Assembly (NCBI GenBank): GCA_002293065.1
Contig: DBCN01000085.1
Location: 1 to 5,657, forward strand
Reading direction: 5' to 3'
From: Opitutia bacterium UBA957
GTDB taxonomy: Bacteria > Verrucomicrobiota > Verrucomicrobiia > Opitutales > UBA953
Length of the DNA stretch: 5,657 bases
In this document: positions 1 through 5,621 of the stretch, piece by piece
Numbering within the stretch: the first letter of the stretch is position 1
Layout of the letters: the number at the start of each line of letters is the position of its first letter
Position numbers and translations under genes: made by a program
Notes under the pieces: generated by a model
What the model saw: the letters and a program-made list of their open reading frames with translations, nothing else
Databases searched by the model: none
What the model was told of the DNA's origin: nothing

Positions 1-981
1 AAGCCTGGCGCCACGCCTCCGGTCAAAGTCGACGGCAACTATGTGGTCGGACCCGACTACACCGCGGCGCCCGAGACCAAGGTCATCGCCAACGTCCCGC
101 AGGGCAAGGTGCAGCAGTTCCAGATGGATTCCAAGGACTGCCAGCGCTTCAACCCCGGCATCGCCCGCAAGGAGTTCGGCACGCCCGACCCGAAGAACCC
201 GAAGACGCTCATCGTCCAGACGCACGTCATCGACTACAAGCGCACCATCACGGTCCATATCCCGGCGCAATACGTGCCCGGCACGGCGGCGCCTTTGATG
301 GTCACGCATGATGGCCCTGGCCTGGGCAAGCCGGACCTCGGGCTCTGCCGCATCCTCGACAACCTGATCGCGCAAAAGCGCATCCCGCCGATGATCACCG
401 TGATGATCGCCAACGGCGGCGGCGACGCGCAAGGCCATGAACGCGGCAAGGAGTACGACACGATGTCGGGGCTCTTCGCCGAATTCATCCAACTCGAGGT
501 CCTGCCTCAGGTCGAAAAGAACTACGGCGTGAAGTTCACGACCGACCCCGATGGCCGCGCGACGATGGGCACGAGCTCCGGCGGCTCCGCTGCGCTCATC
601 ATGGCGTGGTATCATCCGGAATGGTTCCGCCGCGTCCTCACGCTCTCGGGCACGTTCGTCAACCAGCAGTGGCCCTTCGACCCGAAGACCCCAGGGGGCG
701 CTTGGGACTTCCATGACACGCTGATCCCGCAGAACCCGGTGAAGCCGATCCGTCTCTATATGGCCGTGGGCGATCGCGATAATTATAACCCGAACGTCAT
801 GCGCGACGGGATGCACGACTGGGTCGAGGCCAACCACCGCATGGCCAAGGTGCTCAAGGAAAAGGGGTACGCCTACCAATACGTCTTCTGCCAGAACGCG
901 GGCCACGGCCTCGGGGCCGCCCGCAACCAACTGCTCCCCGCCGCCCTCGAATGGGTGTGGCAGGGCTACCCAGCCCGCTAA
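1..981 (+). CDS. Enterochelin-esterase-like alpha/beta hydrolase (5' partial)
   Basis: The frame is open from base 1 to a TAA at 979-981 (326 codons visible), so the true start lies outside the window; the GTG at 43 is internal. The protein resembles the Fes/esterase-D-like family of serine esterases (COG2382 type). Counting from base 1, the nucleophile elbow is G-T-S-S-G-G with Ser192 (574-576). The acid is probably Asp258 or Asp260 in AVGDRD (from 760), and the catalytic His302 lies in AGHG (904-906). The segment MIANGGG followed by RGKEYD is also typical of the family. The first visible residues, KPGATPPVKVDG, look like a Pro-rich linker after a signal peptide or another domain, so export is plausible but not shown. 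Substrate is unknown; xylan- or glycan-linked acyl esters are as likely as siderophores, and no siderophore gene is nearby. The gene converges with the DUF3050 gene 6 bp downstream. The family call is solid; the specificity is open. Confidence 0.88.
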   Translation, partial: KPGATPPVKVDGNYVVGPDYTAAPETKVIANVPQGKVQQFQMDSKDCQRFNPGIARKEFGTPDPKNPKTLIVQTHVIDYKRTITVHIPAQYVPGTAAPLMVTHDGPGLGKPDLGLCRILDNLIAQKRIPPMITVMIANGGGDAQGHERGKEYDTMSGLFAEFIQLEVLPQVEKNYGVKFTTDPDGRATMGTSSGGSAALIMAWYHPEWFRRVLTLSGTFVNQQWPFDPKTPGGAWDFHDTLIPQNPVKPIRLYMAVGDRDNYNPNVMRDGMHDWVEANHRMAKVLKEKGYAYQYVFCQNAGHGLGAARNQLLPAALEWVWQGYPAR

Positions 982-987
982 ACCGGC

Positions 988-1761
988 TTACTTGGCCGCG
1001 CCCAACTGGGCCACGATGCCATCCCACAACTGCAGGCGGGCCTCGATGGCCTGCTGCGCGGCTTGGGCGGCTTCCGTCCACTTGCGGTCATCGTCACCGC
1101 ACAGGAGTTCGACCATGCGCAGGGAAATCGCCCCGTGGTGGCCGCCGTCGACTTCGATGTGGCGCTCGAGGTAATAACGGAAGGTATCCAATCGTCCCGG
1201 GTGCTCGCGGCTGAGTCGCCCGACGAGTTCCGGGAACATGTCCGGAATCAGGTCCTCGCGGCCGAAGGTGAACGCCGCGGCGACTTCATGGATCTTCCCG
1301 GTCCCCGCCAACGCGAACGTGCCACCCGAAAACGCCGCCGCGGCGGCCGGTACGCCCGCCTGTTGCAGGGCTTCCCGGGTGGACCCGCCGGCGCGGACGG
1401 AGGCCAAAGCTCGACGGACCGCGGTGCTGTCGGCGCCCACTTCTTCCATCGCGCGGAGGTAAAGGTCGAAATGCGCGATACGCCCCCCGCGCGGGTCGAC
1501 GTCCGATTCCTCCCCGCAGACGATTTCATTGATCAGATAACGCACCTCGGCGTCGCCGACCGGCACCCAAGGCACCTCGACGCAGGTGAGCTCGCGCTGC
1601 AGGCGTTTGAGCAGCGACATGAAATCCCAAACCGCAAAGGCGTGCGAAGCCATGAAGCACTGGACGTCCGCCAGGGAGTCCATGCGGGCGTAGAGCGGAT
1701 GCGCCAAAAGCCGCTGGCGAGCGGGAGCGATGCGGGCGCGGACGGCGTCGAAGCGGGACAT
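988..1761 (-). CDS. DUF3050 family protein (heme-oxygenase-like fold)
   Basis: This is a 257-residue soluble protein recognised as DUF3050 by its conserved blocks: RQRLLAHPLY (16-24), SHAFAVWDFMSLLKRLQ (39-55), PWVPVGD (64-70), LINEIVCGEESD (76-87), FTFGREDLIPDMF (164-176) and the C-terminal ERHIEVDGGHHG (199-210). The family is helical with a heme-oxygenase/TenA-like fold and, to my knowledge, has no proven function. His201, Asp205 and His208 form an HxxxDxxH motif, with Glu169 32 residues before His201 and Glu84, Glu85 and His97 further upstream. That layout suggests a metal site. No signal peptide is visible, so it is probably cytoplasmic. I chose the ATG at 1761 because homologues begin just before the RQRLL.HPLY block; a TTG at 1797 would add 12 residues with no family resemblance. 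There is no clear Shine-Dalgarno sequence. The SASA esterase gene lies 62 bp upstream in the same direction, so the two could be cotranscribed. Confidence 0.9.
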   Translation of the reverse strand: MSRFDAVRARIAPARQRLLAHPLYARMDSLADVQCFMASHAFAVWDFMSLLKRLQRELTCVEVPWVPVGDAEVRYLINEIVCGEESDVDPRGGRIAHFDLYLRAMEEVGADSTAVRRALASVRAGGSTREALQQAGVPAAAAAFSGGTFALAGTGKIHEVAAAFTFGREDLIPDMFPELVGRLSREHPGRLDTFRYYLERHIEVDGGHHGAISLRMVELLCGDDDRKWTEAAQAAQQAIEARLQLWDGIVAQLGAAK

Positions 1762-1823
1762 GCCTACGCACCAAAAAGGCTTTTCCGGCGAACGCAAGTA
1801 CCCCGCCCTGCTTTCCGCGTGCC

Positions 1824-2690
1824 CTACTTGGCCAAGGCTGCGCCGAGGGCCGCCCCGAGCTTGAGCTGGCCAGCCGTATCGAAGTGGACGTGGTCGGCGA
1901 CGACGCTGAAGCCCTCGGTCTTCACCATGCGGAGACCCGGCACGGCGTCGGCATGCCGGGAAGCCTCGTCGGCCTCAGCCATGCGGCGACGGAGCAAATC
2001 GCGCGCCACGAAACGCGGGACGTCCCCGGCGGCCGGCAGGACTTGCGCGTAAGCGAAGGGCACATCGGCCTTCAGTTTAAGTTCACCGATCAACCGCTGA
2101 CGAAGCAACGCGAGGGTCGCGGGATACCGCTGGGCCGAAACCTCATGCTTGGCGTCGGCCTCCCCCTGGACCCAGGCGATGCCTTTGACCACGGGTTCCT
2201 TACCATCCGCCCGCAAGGCCGCGAAGGCCGCCGTGTTCATCTTCTGCCAAGCCAAGAAATGCAGTCCGACGTTGGGGTCGGCCGCATCCTTGCCCGGATA
2301 GAAAGTCGCGCGCTTCGGACCAGCCTCGGGGCCTTCCCACTTGGCGTTGCTCCAACCGGCATCGAGGGGCTGACCGCTGAGGTGATGCTTGATCAGGTAG
2401 ACATCGCCCTGCACGCCAGCGGAGCGTAGGCCGCGCACGAAACCGACTTCTGGGCCGAACTCCGCCGCCCGGGTCGAGAGCTTCGTCTTGCCGACCTGCA
2501 GCGGTTCGAAGGCCTTGCCGTTCCAGAAGAACACGCCCGGAAGCACGGCCAAATCCGCCGCCGGCAGCTCGGCGATCTTACCGAGGCCTTGCATGTTGGA
2601 TTGCCCGCCCAGCAGATAGACCGTGACCGGCGAACGCTCCGCGGCACCGAGACTCAGGAGGGTCAGCAAGAAGCAAAGAAGGGGGCGCAT
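1824..2690 (-). CDS. Secreted SASA-domain (SGNH/GDSL-type) carbohydrate acetylesterase
   Basis: This 288-residue protein matches the SASA family (sialate O-acetylesterase-like, SGNH hydrolase superfamily), which removes acyl groups, usually acetyl, from sugars. Residues 1-17 form a signal peptide: Arg2, then a hydrophobic run LLCFLLTLLSLGA, with cleavage probably near Ala17. The blocks occur in order: YLLGGQSNMQG with nucleophile Ser31, the oxyanion region around IKHHLSGQPLD (100-110), WVQGEAD (173-179), and DHVHFD (266-271) giving the catalytic DxxH pair Asp266/His269. All catalytic residues are present, so activity is expected. Length suits a single-domain member, shorter than animal SIAE. 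The ATG at 2690 was chosen because it directly precedes the signal peptide; upstream in-frame codons to 2849 encode an Arg-rich stretch unlike the family. The gene is divergent from the Asp-box protein gene (112 bp between starts), which supports a shared glycan target. The actual sugar is not determinable here. Confidence 0.92.
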   Translation of the reverse strand: MRPLLCFLLTLLSLGAAERSPVTVYLLGGQSNMQGLGKIAELPAADLAVLPGVFFWNGKAFEPLQVGKTKLSTRAAEFGPEVGFVRGLRSAGVQGDVYLIKHHLSGQPLDAGWSNAKWEGPEAGPKRATFYPGKDAADPNVGLHFLAWQKMNTAAFAALRADGKEPVVKGIAWVQGEADAKHEVSAQRYPATLALLRQRLIGELKLKADVPFAYAQVLPAAGDVPRFVARDLLRRRMAEADEASRHADAVPGLRMVKTEGFSVVADHVHFDTAGQLKLGAALGAALAK

Positions 2691-2802
2691 GCGGTCATTA
2701 AGATAACCGGCGAGCGGCGGGCAAAGCGAAACCCCACGATGGCCATAAATTGCTTTGGCACGCGCCACCACACCCCGCAAAGTCCTTCCACCCCGCCACC
2801 GC
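2691..2802. promoter_or_regulatory. Divergent intergenic region between SASA esterase and sialidase-like genes
   Basis: These 112 bp separate two divergent start codons and should hold both promoters. No pair of -35/-10 boxes close to the sigma-70 consensus is visible. Weak AT-rich candidates are CATAAAT at 2744-2750 for the rightward gene and TTATCT (minus strand, about 2706-2701) for the leftward gene, but neither has a convincing -35. Neither start codon has a Shine-Dalgarno-like purine run: the rightward leader is C/A-rich (about 2760-2802). The assignment as a promoter region rests on gene arrangement, not on motif quality. Confidence 0.5.
2692..2709. promoter_or_regulatory. Imperfect 18-bp palindrome at the SASA esterase start (candidate operator or 5'-leader hairpin)
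   Basis: The sequence CGGTCAT-TAAG-ATAACCG has two 7-bp arms around a 4-base centre, with six of seven positions matching. It ends one base before the esterase ATG on the minus strand. As double-stranded DNA it could bind a dimeric regulator. In the minus-strand transcript the one mismatch becomes a U-G wobble, so the RNA could fold into a 7-bp stem with loop CUUA just before the start codon. No second copy was seen in the window, so either role is speculative. Confidence 0.3.
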
Positions 2803-4053
2803 ATGTCCCTGCACTCCCGTATCTTGGCCCTAGCCTGCACGGTCGCCACCGTCTTCGCCGGCGAGGCCCGCCGCGATTACGCGCTCCCCATGGTCGACCT
2901 GACCAAGCAAGCGACGGGCTTCACCACGGTCGAACGGCGCAAGTCCTACCTGGGCCATCCGTCGACGGTGCGCTTCCGCGACGGGCAGACCGTGCTGGTC
3001 GCGTATCCAGATGGTCATGGCAAAGGGAACCTGATCCTCCGACGCAGCCCCGACGCCGGGGCGACGTGGCAACCGGTGGCGATCCCCGCCCAACGGGTCG
3101 AGGAAACCCCGACGCTTTACCGCCTCGATCTCCCCGCAGGCCGCGAGCGTGTGCTCTTGGTGACCTGCCAACCGGCCAAGGGCGTGCTCGAATGGATGTG
3201 GAGCGACGACCGCGGCACGACCTGGTCGGCGCGACAACAGTGGAAACTGACCGGCACCAAGGGCATCATCGTGGCGCTGGCGTCCCTCTGGCCCGTACCC
3301 GGACCTGAGCCCCGTTGGCGCGGGGTCTTCCATGACTTCGCCTTCGATAACTATACGGTGGACGTCGCCCTGCGGTCGGACGGCAACGAAACGCCGACCA
3401 TCGTCTTCGAAAAGCTCAAGCGCATCGACTACGCTTCGGCTGAAGGGCGCACCCAGGCGCAGCGCGCCGGCCTCTGCGAAGCGGGTCTCGTGACGCGACC
3501 GGATGGGAAGCGCCTCGCCTTGCTCTTCCGCCCCGAAAAACGTCTCACCAACGCGATGGTGGCCTTCTCCGATGACGCGGGGCTCACCTGGACGGACCCG
3601 CGCGAACTGCCGGGGGCGTTGACCGGACACCGCCATGAGGCCGTCAACCTACCGGATGGCCGCACGATGGTCTTCATGCGCGACTACAGTCCGCTGAACC
3701 CGGGCAATCCAAGCCACGGCGACTGGGTCGCCTGGGTCGGGACGTTCCAAGACCTTGAAGCCGGCCGCGAAGGGCAATACCGGGTACACCTCCGGCGCAA
3801 TTACGGCAATTCGACCAACAACAACATCGGGGACTGCGGGTATACCGGCGTCGAACTGCTTCCCAACGGCCAAGTGCTCGCGCTGACCTATGGGCATTGG
3901 GAACTTTCGCTGGGATCCAAGCACCCGAACCACCCCGAGGGCCGCGGCCTACCCCCCTACATCTTGGCCGCCAAACTCGATGTCGCCCAACTGGATGCTT
4001 GGTCGCGCGACCCCGCGCATTTGTCCCCGCCAGCGACCCCAGCGGCAAAATAG
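2803..4053 (+). CDS. Secreted BNR/Asp-box sialidase-like protein (six-bladed beta-propeller)
   Basis: This 416-residue protein has a signal peptide (about 1-20: MSLHSR then a hydrophobic stretch to VFAGEA) and three exact Asp-boxes of the form S-x-D-x-G-x-T-W: Ser82-Trp89, Ser134-Trp141 and Ser256-Trp263. These mark a sialidase-type beta-propeller (BNR, GH33-like superfamily). Other blocks seen in related proteins commonly annotated as exo-alpha-sialidase are SYLGHPSTVRFRDG (48-61), HRHEAVNLPDG (276-286), GDWVAWVGTF with GREGQYR (306-327) and GDCGYTGVELLPNG (343-356). The classical FRIP/YRIP motif that supplies the first catalytic arginine is replaced by LGHP, so true sialidase activity is doubtful; another glycan may be the substrate, or a carbohydrate may be bound without cleavage. 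The ATG at 2803 immediately precedes the signal peptide; a TTG at 2755 would bury it. There is no Shine-Dalgarno sequence. The divergent secreted SASA esterase is the likely functional partner. Confidence 0.85.
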   Translation: MSLHSRILALACTVATVFAGEARRDYALPMVDLTKQATGFTTVERRKSYLGHPSTVRFRDGQTVLVAYPDGHGKGNLILRRSPDAGATWQPVAIPAQRVEETPTLYRLDLPAGRERVLLVTCQPAKGVLEWMWSDDRGTTWSARQQWKLTGTKGIIVALASLWPVPGPEPRWRGVFHDFAFDNYTVDVALRSDGNETPTIVFEKLKRIDYASAEGRTQAQRAGLCEAGLVTRPDGKRLALLFRPEKRLTNAMVAFSDDAGLTWTDPRELPGALTGHRHEAVNLPDGRTMVFMRDYSPLNPGNPSHGDWVAWVGTFQDLEAGREGQYRVHLRRNYGNSTNNNIGDCGYTGVELLPNGQVLALTYGHWELSLGSKHPNHPEGRGLPPYILAAKLDVAQLDAWSRDPAHLSPPATPAAK

Positions 4054-4167
4054 TGTTTCTTCCGTATTTCGATTAGAACGTCGGCCGGTGAAGCACGCGA
4101 CCGCTAATAAGGCGGCGGCCGATTGTCTTCCGCTTGCCTGCTACCGAGGGATTGAAAGACTGCGCCC
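4054..4167. other. Intergenic gap between the sialidase-like and membrane-SRPBCC genes
   Basis: The 114 bp between two rightward genes contain no ORF with recognisable content. TCGGCCG at 4081-4087 and CGGCCGA at 4116-4122 can pair across a 28-base loop, but no T-run follows, so this is not a convincing terminator. No clear promoter is visible. A GAGGG at 4146-4150 is too far (17 nt) from the next ATG to be a standard ribosome binding site; GAAAG at 4154-4158 is better placed but weak. The gap is wide enough for the downstream gene to have its own promoter. Confidence 0.45.
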
Positions 4168-5520
4168 ATGCCAGCCACCGCTTCGGAGCGTCCCGCCTTC
4201 CCCAGCCGCGCCAAGTATCTGTTCACCGGCCTGCCGCTGGCGTTTCTGCTGAACTCGCTCCTGGTCTTCCGCTTCACCCCAGCGCTCTGGGATTCCGGCA
4301 GAAATCTCGTCAACCGAAACATCGTCCTCTCGCCGCCCTACGACCCTTACCAATACATCGTCATCGGCGTTGCTGTGATCGCGTTGCTGCTGACGGGTTG
4401 GCTCGCGTTCCTGCGGGCTGTACGCGTGCGCTCGGACTTCCCGGCCCTCTGGGCCCTGCTCAGCTGCGTCCCGCTCTTGGGTGTCGGCGTCGCGCTCTGG
4501 CTCACCATCGCCAAGGATGATGACGAAAGCCCCCAGGCCGGCACGGCCGAGCGGCTCGCCGGACAGCTCGCGATCCCGGCGCTGCTCTGCTGGACCATGT
4601 TTTTCGGTCTGACCACTTTAACCGAACAGAAAATCTTCCCACAACTAAACCCACAGAAATACCTGAGCCTATCCCTGCTGGTGGTGCTGCCGTTGGTGAC
4701 CGCTGGCGTGGCGGGCTTTCTTTCCGGACGTGCCGGCCGCACCCAGGGCCAAAGCATCGGCGCGGCGTTCCTGACCTTGAGCGCGATCCTGACGATCCTG
4801 GGCTTCGCCGCCATGGAAGGCATCATCTGCATGATCATGGTAACGCCGGCGGTCGCCCTACTGGCGGTCATCGGAGCCATGTTGGGCTACTGGCTGGCCT
4901 ACCTGACCGACCCTTCGGCCAATCTCCGCGTGCACTCGGCCGCTTGGTTGACGGTCATCGTCTGTGCCGTCGGCGAAACTTTCGCGCCCCCGGCTCCCCT
5001 CGAGGACGTCGTCACCTCCGAGGTCATCATCCAGGCTTCCCCCGCCGAAGTCTGGAAACAGCTCAAGGATATCCGTGACCTGCCGGCTCCGACCGAACCG
5101 CTCTTCGTATTCGGCGTCGCCCACCCGCTCGAGACCTACGTGGTCGGCGAAGGCGGCGTCGGCGCCGCGCGCGTCTGCCGCCTCAGCACCGGCGACATGC
5201 CAGAACGCATCACCGTCTGGAAGCCGGAACAGGAACTCCAGTTCGTCGTCCTCGACACGCCGGCGACCATGCGTGAAGCGACGTTCTTCGGGCGTGAACT
5301 CGAGGCCGCACACCTTCATGGGACCTACGCCAGCCTAGAAGGCGGCTTCCGCCTCGAAGCCCTGCCCGACGGTCGCACCCGCCTGACGGGTAATAGCCGC
5401 TACCTCCTGACGATTGCACCCGCCACTTACTGGAACCTCTGGACTCGTCAGATCGTCTCGCAGGTCCAGCTCCGCGTGATGAACCACGTGAAGGCCAAGG
5501 CAGAAGCTGCTGCGCGCTGA
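4168..5520 (+). CDS. Multi-pass membrane protein with C-terminal SRPBCC (START-like) domain
   Basis: The 450-residue protein has two parts. Residues 1-272 hold about seven or eight hydrophobic segments: roughly 17-38, 62-84, 92-114, 132-150, 166-187, 197-214, 217-246 (perhaps two) and 256-271. Short charged loops lie between them, for example RAVRVRSD (83-90) and AKDDDES (115-121). Residues about 283-445 match the SRPBCC / polyketide-cyclase-like helix-grip fold, with the usual opening strand and helix SEVIIQASPAEVWKQLKDI and later blocks STGDMPERITVW (340-351), PATMRE (365-370), FRLEALPDGRTRLTGNSRY (394-412), and YWNLWTRQIV followed by LRVMNHVKAKAE (421-446). SRPBCC domains form a deep hydrophobic pocket for lipids or other small apolar ligands. 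Membrane anchoring suggests a membrane lipid or isoprenoid-like ligand, but that is inference. The ATG at 4168 directly precedes the positively charged N-terminus and first segment. No specific function is known to me; the gene has no clear link to its glycan-related neighbours. Confidence 0.82.
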   Translation: MPATASERPAFPSRAKYLFTGLPLAFLLNSLLVFRFTPALWDSGRNLVNRNIVLSPPYDPYQYIVIGVAVIALLLTGWLAFLRAVRVRSDFPALWALLSCVPLLGVGVALWLTIAKDDDESPQAGTAERLAGQLAIPALLCWTMFFGLTTLTEQKIFPQLNPQKYLSLSLLVVLPLVTAGVAGFLSGRAGRTQGQSIGAAFLTLSAILTILGFAAMEGIICMIMVTPAVALLAVIGAMLGYWLAYLTDPSANLRVHSAAWLTVIVCAVGETFAPPAPLEDVVTSEVIIQASPAEVWKQLKDIRDLPAPTEPLFVFGVAHPLETYVVGEGGVGAARVCRLSTGDMPERITVWKPEQELQFVVLDTPATMREATFFGRELEAAHLHGTYASLEGGFRLEALPDGRTRLTGNSRYLLTIAPATYWNLWTRQIVSQVQLRVMNHVKAKAEAAAR

Positions 5521-5592
5521 GGGCATCGCTACGGCCTCACCGACGGAACCTTGAACGATAGTCAGACGTATCGGCAATCTGCACTAGACGGC

Positions 5593-5621
5593 GGATGGAC
5601 GCGACGCAATCGCGCCCATCC
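5593..5621. other. Long stem-loop in the 3' tail
   Basis: GGATGGACGCGA (5593-5604) and TCGCGCCCATCC (5610-5621) pair over 12 positions around the loop CGCAA, with a single A-C mismatch (5599/5615). In RNA from the minus strand the mismatch becomes a G-U wobble, so the stem is fully paired there. No T-run follows in either direction: rightward it runs into the C-rich heptamer repeat, leftward into mixed sequence. It starts 72 bp after the stop of the membrane-SRPBCC gene. It could be an intrinsic-like or factor-dependent terminator for the genes on either side, or part of a dispersed repeat. Confidence 0.55.

Noticed and set aside
1762..1797. TTG start adding 12 residues to the DUF3050 protein
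   Set aside because: The ATG at 1761 fits the usual family N-terminus; the extra residues show no family resemblance.
1063..2052. A 329-codon rightward open frame across the DUF3050 and SASA genes
   Set aside because: It lies antisense to two clearly recognised genes, spans their intergenic gap, is Arg/Ala-rich and shows no family motif. High GC content makes such antisense open frames common.
2663..2698. An 11-residue minus-strand upstream ORF overlapping the SASA start out of frame
   Set aside because: It is too short to judge, has no ribosome binding site, and ATG this close to a start arises easily by chance.
2755..2802. TTG start adding 16 residues to the sialidase-like protein
   Set aside because: The added residues (Arg/Pro-rich) precede a normal signal peptide that begins at the ATG at 2803.
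2691..2849. Upstream extension of the SASA esterase by 53 codons
   Set aside because: The extension is Arg-rich, would bury the signal peptide that begins at 2690, and would overlap the start of the divergent sialidase-like gene.
2830..3636. A 268-codon leftward open frame inside the sialidase-like gene
   Set aside because: It is fully antisense to a gene with a signal peptide and three Asp-boxes, and its Arg/Gly/His-rich translation resembles no protein I recognise.
4081..4122. TCGGCCG / CGGCCGA inverted repeat as a terminator
   Set aside because: The core is self-palindromic, the loop is 28 bases, and no T-run follows.
4347..4880. A 177-codon leftward open frame inside the membrane-SRPBCC gene
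   Set aside because: It is a reverse-strand shadow of the hydrophobic coding region; low-complexity Ser/Ala/Arg content and no recognisable domain.
5556..5573. CGATA / TATCG inverted repeat after the membrane-SRPBCC gene
   Set aside because: Only five base pairs around an eight-base loop and no T-run; expected by chance.
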